Part shown: positions 7,832-16,199 of the stretch, piece after piece
Layout: every line of letters starts with the position of its first letter
Numbering within the stretch: position 1 is the stretch's first letter
NCBI RefSeq assembly: GCF_035984545.1
Contig: NZ_JAXCHP010000001.1
Coordinates: forward strand, 1,426,001-1,490,000
DNA: 64,000 bases
Reading direction: 5' to 3'
Origin: Cryobacterium sp. GrIS_2_6
Lineage (GTDB): Bacteria > Actinomycetota > Actinomycetes > Actinomycetales > Microbacteriaceae
The notes under the pieces: model-generated
The model's database searches: none
What the model was told of the DNA's origin: nothing
Seen by the model: the letters and a program-made list of their open reading frames with translations, nothing else
Translations under genes and position numbers: made by a program

Positions 7832-8917
7832 TCAGCTCGTGAAAGAGGTCTCCAGGAACGCGCTGAGCCCCGACCGACCCTTGGTCGCGAAGGCTCGCTC
7901 TTGTTGCTGGGCGCCAGTCCCTTTCCGCCACAGATGCTCAAGCGATTCCGCGACACGCTGCTGGTCACCCGCATCATCCAGCGATCCCTCGATGCTGCGA
8001 ACCATGGTTGTGATCGCTTCACGCGCGGGGGTGAGTTCGGTCGTGGCGGGATTGAGAAGGTTTCCGCGGATGCCGTCACGGGCAGCGTGCCAGAGTGCTG
8101 CATCCAAAAGTTCCGGCTCGACCGTGAGCGGAGGGATGTCCCGCCCGGCTTCGTCCAGTGCGGTGGCGACGAGTCCGCGCGTGAGGGCGGCGAGGAGAGT
8201 TCTTGACTCAACGTCAAGTTGAGCGTCGGCCACGCGCACTTCGAGCGTGGGGTGAACTTCGGACAGGCGCCCGTACCACGCTACGGTCGCGACATCAGTT
8301 GTCGCACCGACCCCGACCAGACGACGGATGCGCCGGTCGTAGTCAGCAGCATCATTGAAGTGCGACGGACATCCGGTTGTCGTCCATCGCCGCATGATTA
8401 CCGCGCGCCAGGAGTCGAACCCTGTGCTGGATCCGCGCCAGAATGGGGAGTTTCCCGACAGGGCCATCAGGGTGGGCAGCCAGATTCGCAGCCGGTTGAG
8501 GGCGCGTACTCCGGCATCCCGGCTGGGTACGCCCATGTGTATGTGTGTGGCGCAAATCTGATGATCGCGCAGCACGCCGCGGATACCGTTTTCAACATTT
8601 CGGTATCGTTCCTTCTCGGTCACAATCGGCAATGCGGATGCGTCAAAGGGGGTACCTACGCCGATCGCGATGACACCTCGCAGTCGGGGCGCCGCTCCCA
8701 TCTCGGCGCGAAACCGTGACAGGTCGGTCGTGGCTGAATCCATCTCGGTCAGGATCGGGGTGAATCGTTCGATTTGGGAGGCCAGAAACTCGCTCGTGAC
8801 AAGACCACCTGCGGTCATCGCGGGGAGGCCTCGACGGACGAGATCCGCGATGGGTGCAGGCTGCAGAGTGGTCCGCTCAACAAGGAAGCACTCCTCCTCG
8901 ATCCCAAACGTCAGCAT
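7832..8917 (-). CDS. Carboxylate-amine ligase, YbdK family (glutamate-cysteine ligase 2 type)
   Basis: The 361-residue protein starts with FGIEEECFLV, the GCS2 signature. It also has ATHIHMGVPS, LSGNSPFWRG and TLEVRVADAQ in the expected order, and its length is normal. Family members form gamma-glutamyl-cysteine weakly or act on related amines using ATP. Actinobacteria usually rely on mycothiol, so the physiological product is uncertain. The gene reads toward the Rho-N gene and is preceded by the small acidic protein gene on the same strand. Confidence 0.85.
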   Translation of the reverse strand: MLTFGIEEECFLVERTTLQPAPIADLVRRGLPAMTAGGLVTSEFLASQIERFTPILTEMDSATTDLSRFRAEMGAAPRLRGVIAIGVGTPFDASALPIVTEKERYRNVENGIRGVLRDHQICATHIHMGVPSRDAGVRALNRLRIWLPTLMALSGNSPFWRGSSTGFDSWRAVIMRRWTTTGCPSHFNDAADYDRRIRRLVGVGATTDVATVAWYGRLSEVHPTLEVRVADAQLDVESRTLLAALTRGLVATALDEAGRDIPPLTVEPELLDAALWHAARDGIRGNLLNPATTELTPAREAITTMVRSIEGSLDDAGDQQRVAESLEHLWRKGTGAQQQERAFATKGRSGLSAFLETSFTS

Positions 8918-8979
8918 GCTGAGGCCCCGTCGATCAGACCAGGGAGACTGGTCGGCGAGGAATGTCCGAAGCCCACCGG

Positions 8980-9216
8980 TTAATCCGACAGATCTGCGTC
9001 CGTGTACTCCCCCTCTTGCCCATTATCTGGCTCCTGACGGTGTACGTCTGGCTCGCCCGTCCGGGCCTGAACAGAGTGCCCGTCCTGGTTGGAATCCAGA
9101 TCGATATCGGTGTACTCGCCCTCATGGTCAGGCTCGGTTTCAGACTGGCGAGGCGTTGGTTGTGTCTCCAATTTGATGCGCGGGTCGTCGGCGGGGACGG
9201 CGGAATCGGAGTTCAT
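8980..9216 (-). CDS. Small acidic protein with a repeated EGEYTD motif
   Basis: The 78-residue, strongly acidic protein has the motif EGEYTDIDL at about residue 32 and EGEYTDADL at the C-terminus, separated by a Gln/Asp-rich linker. CCGAGGAGCACG precedes the ATG, giving a good ribosome site. It has no membrane segment or signal peptide and is probably disordered. It may be co-transcribed with the ligase 62 bases downstream. The motif duplication suggests a short linear binding site, which is inference only. Confidence 0.65.
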   Translation of the reverse strand: MNSDSAVPADDPRIKLETQPTPRQSETEPDHEGEYTDIDLDSNQDGHSVQARTGEPDVHRQEPDNGQEGEYTDADLSD

Positions 9217-9404
9217 CGTGCTCCTCGGTCTCTAGGTGTCGGGGGTCGTTATGGCCTGTTGGCACTTATTGTGACCGGTACCGCCAGGCCCGACAAGCCC
9301 TGTCATTCTCCTGCTCCTGTTTGCAAGCGACCGGCTATGCCGCCTCCACCCCCAAGGATTTGCTCCGCGATTGCAATGGGATCCGTGCGGGCATGGGGAA
9401 CCAG

Positions 9405-9653
9405 TCAGCCTGGGCCTGCGGGTTTTTCGGGCGTTAGGTCCGTGACGAAATGAACGAGTTTGTGGGTACCGTCGCAAAACGGCTTGGTCGTGGACGCTCC
9501 GCATCGGCAGAGTGCCACGGTCTTTCGGTTTGGGGCAATGGGATCCCCTGTGGCTGAGACAAGGACCACGTTTCCCCGCACGAGCACAGGTCCATTCGCA
9601 CACGCCATGATCACAGGTACTGTGCCGTGCACCTCGCTACCGGATGGCTTCAC
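9405..9653 (-). CDS. CDGSH-type iron-sulfur protein
   Basis: The 82-residue protein carries CRCGASTTKPFCDGTHK near residue 50-65, the three-Cys one-His ligand set of a CDGSH 2Fe-2S cluster. In related actinobacteria such genes follow an iron-containing redox enzyme gene. Here that partner is present only as a remnant just upstream, so this half of the pair appears to have outlived it. The start ATG has GAAGGA about ten bases upstream. Confidence 0.85.
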   Translation of the reverse strand: MKPSGSEVHGTVPVIMACANGPVLVRGNVVLVSATGDPIAPNRKTVALCRCGASTTKPFCDGTHKLVHFVTDLTPEKPAGPG

Positions 9654-9703
9654 ATCGGTGTTGGTCCTTCTCCGCGTCTTCGATCCTCTGCAGCTTCGAC
9701 GTG

Positions 9704-10129
9704 TCAGGACTCGTCAAAAGTGAACAGCGTCGCCGCAACAGCGCCCGCCACTGCTGGTGGTTACTCGGGCAGCACGGTTGGATCACGCAGTCGTCGCTCG
9801 AAGTCTTCTTCGATGGCAACTCGGGCGGCGATCGCGATCGTGTTCCACTCCCAACCCGGGTCGGTATCCAGCACCCCACCATAGGAGAGACCGTAAAGAA
9901 GGAACAAAGACAGTTGCAGGCCCTCATCGACGACGATGTCTGCTGTTCGACTCAGCGCCATATCGACGAGGGAGGGAAAATCGGCCCACGAACGAGGTGA
10001 ACAAAAAGCCGGCTTCGCCAGAGCGACCGAAAGCTCAGAACGAACCGGACCCCGCGACTGGAAAGGAGGTCCCTGCTCGCGACTTCCCTGAACAGGAGTG
10101 ACAGATTGGCCCGTCACCTCACAATCCAA
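9704..10129 (-). pseudogene. Broken iron-containing redox enzyme (heme-oxygenase-like) gene
   Basis: The frame reads RGPVRSELSVAL, then DEGLQLSLFLLYGLSYGG and GWEWNTIAIAARVAIEEDFE, then a stop at about 9760. In another frame AVAATLFTFDES continues to a stop at 9704. These pieces match the N-terminal third of iron-containing redox enzymes usually encoded before CDGSH genes. The remaining two thirds are missing, so the product is non-functional. Confidence 0.65.
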
Positions 10130-10174
10130 CAGTGCTTTGCGGAGGTCGACCCCTTGTAGGAATTATTCCGTGGT

Positions 10175-10214
10175 GCCCCGGTACAGGCGAACAGCGCTCC
10201 ACCTCTACCGGGGC
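10175..10214. terminator. Inverted repeat downstream of csbD-like gene
   Basis: Arms GCCCCGGTA and TACCGGGGC are perfect over 9 bp with a 22-base loop. The repeat lies just after the reverse-strand CsbD gene and may terminate it. No T-run is evident. Confidence 0.35.
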
Positions 10215-10235
10215 GACCCGAAATTGCCGAAGGCT

Positions 10236-10406
10236 TTACTTCAGGGCGTCTTTCACATTCTCGCCAGCCTGCTTGACGCTGCCCTTGGCGTGGTCGGCCT
10301 TGCCCTCGGCCTCGAGCGTGGGGTTGTCCGTTGCCTTCCCCACAGCTTCTTTGCCCTTCCCGACGACCTTCTCGGCCGCGTTCTTGATCTTGTCCGCACC
10401 ACTCAT
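10236..10406 (-). CDS. CsbD-family stress protein
   Basis: The 56-residue hydrophilic protein has the pattern SGADKIKNAAEKVVGKGKEA, then EAEGKADHAKGSVKQ, diagnostic of CsbD-like general-stress proteins. The ATG at 10406 has GGAAGG upstream; an upstream start would add an unrelated segment. In Bacillus CsbD belongs to the sigma-B regulon. Here a sigma-B/HrdB-like factor lies 6 kb away, but no shared promoter motif could be shown. Confidence 0.9.
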   Translation of the reverse strand: MSGADKIKNAAEKVVGKGKEAVGKATDNPTLEAEGKADHAKGSVKQAGENVKDALK

Positions 10407-10486
10407 GATCCGTTTCCTTCCACTCAATGCGATTGGCTTTCGACATAATAAACCCACCCCACCGGCATTGCGCAGATCGGACGCAC

Positions 10487-10499
10487 GGAATAACATTCC
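10487..10499. promoter_or_regulatory. Short palindrome between divergent CsbD and membrane peptide genes
   Basis: GGAAT-AAC-ATTCC is a perfect 5-bp inverted repeat between the divergent starts at 10406 and 10533. It could be a shared operator. Chance occurrence cannot be excluded because the arms are short. Confidence 0.3.
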
Positions 10500-10532
10500 A
10501 CTCAATCATCACCAGACGAAAGGGACGACACC

Positions 10533-10697
10533 ATGAATCTCCTGCTTATCGTCATCGCCATAATCGCCGTTGTCATGCTCCTCACCGGCGGCCTCATCCA
10601 GTCCTTGCAGTTTCTGCTCTGGGTCGGCATCGTTCTGGCAATCATCGCCGTAATCCTCTTCCTCGTCCGCTCCATCTCCGGACGCAAGAGCGTCTAA
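10533..10697 (+). CDS. 54-residue two-helix membrane peptide
   Basis: The frame reads MNLLLIVIAIIAVVMLLTGG, a short loop, then LLWVGIVLAIIAVILFLV and a basic end RSISGRKSV. AGGG sits about seven bases upstream of the ATG. It is almost entirely membrane-embedded, with positive charges at the C-terminus, and is divergent from CsbD. Peptides of this type are common beside actinobacterial stress genes, but the function is unknown. Confidence 0.6.
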   Translation: MNLLLIVIAIIAVVMLLTGGLIQSLQFLLWVGIVLAIIAVILFLVRSISGRKSV

Positions 10698-10799
10698 GCC
10701 TGACCGGCACGGCGACCTCAAGACGAAGTCTCGCACCGTCCCCGCGCTGCTGCGCTCGATCGACAAAAAACGGCCTACACAGTTGTCGATCTTGCCATC

Positions 10800-11040
10800 A
10801 AACCGACGGCTTTAGATCAAATTCACCTGCTCGAGCACACCGCGCACCCGTGGCGGTCGCCGGCTCCACAAGCTGGTCCCTCTTCACGGATGCCGCCGGG
10901 TACCAGTAATGCTCTGCGGCCGGCGTCTCGGATCGATTCCGCCGTGTCCTCGGCATCCGCCTGCTCCTCTGGCAGGTAGGAGAAGGCGACGTCCGCGCCC
11001 TCACGGTCGAACGCGATCGCGACGGCACGACATCATTCGT
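10800..11040 (-). pseudogene. Fragment of a short-chain dehydrogenase gene
   Basis: The reverse strand encodes FDREGADVAFSYLPEEQADA, then EDTAESIRDAGRRALLVPGG. This is the nucleotide-binding N-terminal region of YhdG/general-stress-type SDR enzymes, which read FLPEEQ...VPGD. The frame then shifts. The start and catalytic YxxxK half are missing. It is a remnant. Confidence 0.65.
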
Positions 11041-11167
11041 AGAATGCGTCTCTGACAGCCTGCACTTTTCCCTCCGGTTGCCGCTACCAGTGAGATAAAC
11101 TCAAGTTCGTCAGGGGAGAGAACGGGTTTCCGATCCTCCCATCCAGCGCGTGATCGAAGGAGACTCC

Positions 11168-11401
11168 ATGGCCGCTTCAGCGGAGCACAATGACACGCCG
11201 GACGCCCCAGGCCAGGACAAGGAGCTGGATCCGGATTCGCCTCGCTCGGCTGCACACCCGAGGAAGGACCCACCGGTGTACCGCCCAGACCCCGAGGATC
11301 CTCCCGTCGGACCGGCCGAAAACCTCGACCAGGACTTCGATCCCGCCGCGGGACCGTCAAATCCCGACCTGGTCGGGTCGGATACCGAAAAGCACGCCTG
11401 A
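11168..11401 (+). CDS. Small Pro/Asp-rich protein of unknown function
   Basis: The 77-residue protein is rich in Pro and Asp (DPPVYRPDPEDPPVGPAEN) and is predicted to be disordered. AAGGAG with good spacing points to the ATG at 11168. It converges tail to tail with the diacylglycerol kinase gene, with four bases between stops. No family is recognised. Confidence 0.6.
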   Translation: MAASAEHNDTPDAPGQDKELDPDSPRSAAHPRKDPPVYRPDPEDPPVGPAENLDQDFDPAAGPSNPDLVGSDTEKHA

Positions 11402-11405
11402 AATA

Positions 11406-12398
11406 CTATTCGGAGCGCCCCGGGCTCGGCGTGGGCGTTCGCACCCGGAGGGCCCGGGGCTCGATCCAGGCTTTGAGGGCGGATGCCTTCCCGAAACCGT
11501 CACCGTCCAATTCGATCTCCTCCGGCTTGGAGAAGCGGGCGGTGAACGTGGCGGCGGTCTCGTAGTGAAGATTCGCGTCGTTCTTGTGCTCGCCGATGAG
11601 GGCTCGACCCGCCTTCGTTCGACGCACGATCCCGTTGGTCCACGCGACCTTGAGCCACAGTCGGACCCAGCCGACGACACCCCGGGGACGCGTCATCATC
11701 AGGTCCATCAGGCCGTCTTCGAGGTTCGCCTCGGGCATCAGGACAATGTTCGCTTGGAGGGAACCGCAATTGCCGAGAATGAGGGTGTGGACCGTGGCTC
11801 GCCTCGGCGCGTCCTCGTCGAGGCGGAACCGGATGTGCAGTTCCCCCGGGTCTCGAATGGACGTGATGAGGGCCTTCACGTAGGCCACCCAACCTGCTTT
11901 GGCCTTCAGATTCTCGTCGGTGTTGGCGATCATCTTCGCATCCAACCCGAGTCCCGTCATCACGACGAAGGCGTGCTCGTCTCGACTTCCGTCCTCACGC
12001 TCAATGCGGATGACCCCCAGGTCGATGGTCTGATCCCGACCTGAAAACGCCATCCGAATATTCCCGGTCACATCTGTGAGATCCATCTGCAGGTTGCGGG
12101 CAAGCAGATTCCCAGTTCCCGACGGCAGCAGGGCAACAGGAACATCGCGGCCTCGGACCGCCTCGACCACCGCTCTCACCGTCCCATCCCCGCCGGCGAC
12201 GATGACGAGGTCCACATCCTGCTCAAGCGCTTGGGCTGTGACCCCCTGCCCGACGTCTTCGATGGACGTTTCGAACCACTTCGTCTCGTCCCAGCCAGCG
12301 GCCGAGGCCTCCGCGCTGACTGCCTCACGGAGAATCGGCAAGTCGACCTTGGTGGGGTTATAGATGACTGCGGCGGTGGGACGGGTGGCGTCACTCAT
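11406..12398 (-). CDS. Diacylglycerol kinase-family lipid kinase
   Basis: The 330-residue protein has GGDGT at residues 69-73 and LPSGTGNLLARNL from about 91, the nucleotide-binding signatures of DagK/YegS kinases. The C-terminal beta-sandwich with ELDGDGF is also present. It phosphorylates diacylglycerol or a related lipid at the membrane face, using ATP. Together with the PAP2 phosphatase at 3.8 kb and the PSD remnant it suggests phospholipid turnover. The length is normal. Confidence 0.88.
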   Translation of the reverse strand: MSDATRPTAAVIYNPTKVDLPILREAVSAEASAAGWDETKWFETSIEDVGQGVTAQALEQDVDLVIVAGGDGTVRAVVEAVRGRDVPVALLPSGTGNLLARNLQMDLTDVTGNIRMAFSGRDQTIDLGVIRIEREDGSRDEHAFVVMTGLGLDAKMIANTDENLKAKAGWVAYVKALITSIRDPGELHIRFRLDEDAPRRATVHTLILGNCGSLQANIVLMPEANLEDGLMDLMMTRPRGVVGWVRLWLKVAWTNGIVRRTKAGRALIGEHKNDANLHYETAATFTARFSKPEEIELDGDGFGKASALKAWIEPRALRVRTPTPSPGRSE

Positions 12399-13129
12399 TG
12401 CGTCAGTGTAGAGCTAAAGGTGTCGCCTCCATAGGTGACGGAGGAACTCCCGAGCTGCCACAGACACTAGCCGTGCTTACGGTGTTGTTTCCCGGGGTTC
12501 ACCCAGGGCACGGAGACGCCCACCGACAGCAGCACGTCCGGCCGGCCTCTGGATCAACGTAGAGACCGTGAATTCTTGACCGGCAATGCGCTCTCATACC
12601 GCTGGCCCGAATCAGGTCGGGACAACCGAGCCGGTTCACAAGAAGGGCGAATCCTCGGTGATCGCGGTGATCGCGGTTTCGCCGTTCGCGGCGAACACAG
12701 TCGCGAAAACGATGTTACCGGCCCGGTGCGGCACCAAAGGTCGTGCTTCTGTCCATGCGCCCCGCCGTGCCCCAGTAACAGTTTCGGGTGCAGTGCCGTC
12801 GGCCGTCTGGCCTCTGGACCAACTTGGCTTCGGAACAAGACGAGGGCGGCGCCGTGCGCGGCGAGAGTTCTTCCGAAGGTCTCGCCCGCTTGCTGAGTTC
12901 GCCCCAGTTGCCATTTCCAATCTATTGACCTCGGAGTATCCATTCCTGCGTAGGCTGCAACCAGTTCTCGGTGACCCCGGGGACGTGGCGCCGGGGCCCA
13001 TGACAATAAATCGCCACAACGAGCGGCGTGCGCCCCTAGTCATACGACACGACATGCGGCATCCTTATCTTTTTCGGATTTGTTCCATCAACCATTCAGG
13101 CCCGTGAACGGGCGGCGGGGAAGTCGAGC
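12399..13129. other. Long stretch without a recognisable gene
   Basis: Both strands have open frames of 100-170 codons, but none shows a family motif, plausible ribosome site or sensible composition. Reverse-strand text around 12900-13000 hints at a decayed transposase, which could not be confirmed. It is treated as decayed or intergenic DNA ahead of the PPK2 gene. Confidence 0.45.
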
Positions 13130-13963
13130 ATGTCGACATCGAAGAAGTCCACGAAGCCGCTTGTAAAACGGATGCGGAAGCGTCTGTACGAAGATGAGCT
13201 CGAGCGTCTGCAGATCGAACTGGTCAGGATGCAGCAGTGGGTGATCGATACCGGCGCGCGCGTCGTGGTGATCTTCGAGGGCCGCGACGCAGCGGGTAAG
13301 GGCGGCGCGATCAAACGGGTCATGCAGTACCTGAATCCGCGCTTCGCCCGGGTCGTCGCGTTGCCGACCCCAAACGAGCGAGAGAGAACTCAGTGGTATT
13401 TTCAGCGGTACATCCAGCACTTGCCCGCCGCCGGCGAGATAGTGCTGATGGACCGCTCCTGGTACAACCGCGCCGGCGTCGAACGCGTCATGGACTACTG
13501 CACCCCGGAGCAGTATCAGCGGTTCCTCCAGCAAGCCCCGGCTTTCGAGCGGATGCTCGTCGACGATGGCATCATCCTCATCAAGTACTGGTACTCAGTG
13601 TCCGATGAGGTTCAGGAGGAACGCTTCCACTCTCGGCGGAATGATCCGATGCGCCGCTGGAAACTCTCCGAGACGGACGTCGCCTCGATCGCCAGATGGG
13701 AGGACTACTCCCGCGCGAAGGACGCCATGTTCGAGGCGACTGACCACGCCGAAGCGCCGTGGTGGACGATCGAGAGCGACGACAAACGAGCGGCCAGGCT
13801 CAATACGATCAACCATCTCCTGGAACAGGTCCCCTATGAACCGCGCGAACCCAAACCAGTTGACATACCGGCCCGCCCAGATACCGACGGCTACGAACGC
13901 CCCGCAAAAGAATCATTCCGATACGTCCCCGACCACGCCGAGCGGATCCAGAAGAAGGGCTAG
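13130..13963 (+). CDS. ppk2: Polyphosphate kinase 2
   Basis: The 277-residue protein has the PPK2 Walker A loop FEGRDAAGKGG at about residues 49-59, the Walker B/lid segment MDRSWYNRAGVERVM from about 107, and RWEDYSRAKDAMFEATD near the end. PPK2 enzymes use polyphosphate to phosphorylate nucleoside mono- or diphosphates, or the reverse. The single domain suggests a class I or II enzyme, but this cannot be fixed by eye. A zinc-ribbon gene follows three bases after the stop, so the two probably form an operon. Confidence 0.92.
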   Translation: MSTSKKSTKPLVKRMRKRLYEDELERLQIELVRMQQWVIDTGARVVVIFEGRDAAGKGGAIKRVMQYLNPRFARVVALPTPNERERTQWYFQRYIQHLPAAGEIVLMDRSWYNRAGVERVMDYCTPEQYQRFLQQAPAFERMLVDDGIILIKYWYSVSDEVQEERFHSRRNDPMRRWKLSETDVASIARWEDYSRAKDAMFEATDHAEAPWWTIESDDKRAARLNTINHLLEQVPYEPREPKPVDIPARPDTDGYERPAKESFRYVPDHAERIQKKG

Positions 13964-13966
13964 CTC

Positions 13967-14215
13967 ATGCTTGTGGTCTACGGTCATCGCATCACCGAGA
14001 GCACCGTGAATGTAGTGTCTTTCGTCTGCGGATACTGCAATGTCCGGGCACCGCAAGAGGTGGTCCAGCGTTCCAACCGTTTCACCTTGATCTTCATCCC
14101 ACTGTTCGCGTTCTCGACGACGTACGCCAACCGGTGCACGAACTGCGCAGCAGAAACGGTCCTGACGCCGGAACAGACTCGACATTCCATCGTCTGGGCC
14201 GAAAACCGCCGCTGA
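13967..14215 (+). CDS. Zinc-ribbon protein downstream of PPK2
   Basis: The 82-residue protein has a Cys pair CGYC at about residue 21 and a second pair CTNC at about 57, with a hydrophobic beta-rich segment (FTLIFIPLFAF) between. This matches the small zinc-ribbon proteins of actinobacteria that resemble zinc-ribbon family 15. The start is three bases after the PPK2 stop, so translation is probably coupled. The target is unknown. Confidence 0.75.
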   Translation: MLVVYGHRITESTVNVVSFVCGYCNVRAPQEVVQRSNRFTLIFIPLFAFSTTYANRCTNCAAETVLTPEQTRHSIVWAENRR

Positions 14216-14835
14216 CGGCCTCCGAGGACTCCAACCCCATAATTTCTAGCCTGCAGGCTCGCCGAGCGTCGATCAGACCTCCGCGCGGATACGCTGAAGG
14301 GTAGGAAAGCCGCCCTCGCAGCTGCCCGGCGCTGTCGAGCGGCCAACTTGGATTCTTAAAACTGGCCCGGGTCGAGCTCTGTAAAGGAGGCCCGCGCGCT
14401 CCGCAGGATCGCTTTCGCCGCCGCCGCAACAGCGCGTTGCACGCCCGAACGCCTCTAGCCGAGCCGCCGTGTGTGTCCACGTTCCGGGCCGGGTGCCTTT
14501 ATGTATCCGGACCTTCGCCACCTGTTTCCGCGGCGTGTCCGCCGCCGCGTCCACGGCCAGCACCTTCAACTCCTCCGAGTATGCCAATTCGCCGTGATTT
14601 CGACCTTCAACGCGGCGGAACAGCGTTTGTGACCCGGGGATATCGCGGCGAGCACGGCGACAACAGCGATTGTCGGCACCGGAAACCTCGGGTCCACCAT
14701 GCGATTCGAACAGAGCCGGTTCGCGAGCTAGGAATCGTGGCTGGGGCGCAGCAGGCTGAAGGACTCCATCTGCCTCGGCGAAAACGGGAAGTCACTGATG
14801 CTGGTCCAGGCGCCCTGGCTCATTTCGCGGCGCCC
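14216..14835. other. Stretch without a confident gene
   Basis: Several frames are open, the best on the reverse strand near 14273-14587 (SEELKVLAVDAAADTPRKQV), but none resembles a family or has a convincing start. The following reverse-strand gene and IS1380 remnant suggest the area has been rearranged. Confidence 0.4.
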
Positions 14836-15459
14836 TCACCAGCCGCCGAGGTATGCCTCTAGGTCGATCTCGATCCCCAGTTCCTCAACGCCCGAAAGTT
14901 CTACGAGTTCGAGGGTGGGCAGGAGGGGCTCTCCGCCCCAACCGCGCTGCCGCGCCGGCTCCAGTCGGGAGTTCATGCGGAGAAGGATTCTGCCCACTGC
15001 GTTGAGGACGAGCACACCTACGCAATGCCCGCTTTCGAGTGCGGTGATCACCGGTGCGAGCGCACCAGGATAGATGCGAACCGGGCGCTCGAAAGCCACC
15101 TCTAACCAAACGCGATCGAACCTTGTCAGGTCGGGTCCGAAAGGTTTGTCCACTGAGGTTCCCGGATGCCCTGTAGCACGGCGCGCCGTCTGGGCGGTTG
15201 TGACCGCGCGTTCGGTGACCGCTCCTGGCAGCTCGGCCAGCACGGAATCCACGCTCACGAAGGTTCGGCCTGGGCTGACGTCTTTGGGCGGGCCCAGCAC
15301 GAGAACGTCCACACGACTGGGCGGGATGCCTCTCCCCCGCGACCTTGGAACGGGGACGAGGTCGGCCAGGCGCAGCGTCTCAGCATTCTTCGCCCCGAGA
15401 GCTCCAGGCTCCCACTTTGCACGGTCGGCCCCGTCATGCCACGCGATGGCTTCTGGCAC
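14836..15459 (-). CDS. Hypothetical protein of unknown function
   Basis: The 207-residue frame has balanced composition with beta-rich segments (RVDVLVLGPP, VWLEVAFERPVRIYPG, CVGVLVLNAVG) and a C-terminal ELSGVEELGIEIDLEAYLGGW, which looks like genuine coding. No domain is recognised. The upstream end overlaps the IS1380 remnant by 26 bases, so the native N-terminus may have been replaced. The start is therefore uncertain. Confidence 0.45.
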   Translation of the reverse strand: MPEAIAWHDGADRAKWEPGALGAKNAETLRLADLVPVPRSRGRGIPPSRVDVLVLGPPKDVSPGRTFVSVDSVLAELPGAVTERAVTTAQTARRATGHPGTSVDKPFGPDLTRFDRVWLEVAFERPVRIYPGALAPVITALESGHCVGVLVLNAVGRILLRMNSRLEPARQRGWGGEPLLPTLELVELSGVEELGIEIDLEAYLGGW

Positions 15460-15706
15460 ATGGGCGATAACGGCTCCGTGCAGCCACTCCGGAGTCCGCG
15501 CCGGCGACCATGCCCGGGACCAGAGCGGTGACTTTCAATCCGGCGTTTGCACCGAAGTAGCCAGGCAACGTCAGCCACCGGTTCGCGAGCTCGCCCAGAC
15601 CCGTCGAGGCGGCCAACAGCATCGCGGGAACCAGGCCGGCAAGCGACACGAGATTCTCATCGTCGAAGGTCGCGGACAGAGCCGTGGATCTATGGAAAAC
15701 TTGCAT
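15434..15706 (-). pseudogene. IS1380-family transposase, N-terminal remnant
   Basis: The first 75 codons encode LSATFDDENLVSLAGLVPAM, then LGELANRWLTLPG and ALVPGMVAGADS, the usual start of IS1380 transposases. The frame then loses the match, where a DDxxLLRHGG segment would be expected. The DDE catalytic regions are absent. A separate IS1380 C-terminal remnant lies at 53859-54470. Confidence 0.75.
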
Positions 15707-16081
15707 CTACGAGATGCCTTTCCTGTTGTGAAAAATGAGCCCTGGTAAGTTCTATTTTTCCTGATCTGGAAGGCATTCTCGGTTTAACGCGCCGTCAACA
15801 CCCGAGTCTCACCGGTGGATCGAGACTTAGAGCGTCGGAGGAGCAGACTGTTCAGCGCCCGGTGACGAGAGCAGGCGGGCGGGGTCGGTGCGGCAGCGCT
15901 TCCTCCCACACACCTGATTCGTAACCCAGATGTTCGTGGCTCAGAGAACCTGCTCACTTACTGACAGCTCACCTCCTCCGCGAAGCGCAACTAGCCGATC
16001 TGGTCCTTCGCGCTCCTGCTGTCGCGCCGCGCCGTTCGGGTAGTTGCCATCCTGCACGCCGGGCTCCTCAGGGGTGCGCTG
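15707..16081. other. Intergenic stretch upstream of the IS1380 remnant
   Basis: No gene is seen. It holds the upstream flank of the IS1380 remnant, where the outer inverted repeat would be expected near 15740-15770, and AT-richer sequence. No transposon end could be identified with confidence. Confidence 0.4.
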
Positions 16082-16171
16082 TCAACGACGAACAGTAGTG
16101 ATGACGGCGACCAAAATCCCCATCAGCATCATCGCGAGCGCGAGGACGAGTAGGACAGGTGGCTGTTTCAA
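16082..16171 (-). CDS. Possible 29-residue single-helix membrane peptide
   Basis: A TTG at 16171 preceded by GGAGG five bases upstream begins a frame with one hydrophobic helix (VLLVLALAMMLMGILVAV) and the basic end TTVRR. It follows the sigma factor gene by 28 bases on the same strand. Such a small ORF can arise by chance, but the ribosome site and ideal transmembrane pattern support it. Confidence 0.35.
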   Translation of the reverse strand: MKQPPVLLVLALAMMLMGILVAVITTVRR

Positions 16172-16199
16172 CGGGGCCTCCGCACCGTGGTCGAAATGT

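Noticed and set aside
12554..13006. Reverse frame with ELVAAYAGMDTPRSIDWKWQ, resembling a transposase end
   Set aside because: The resemblance is too weak to name a family and no catalytic motif or inverted repeat was found.
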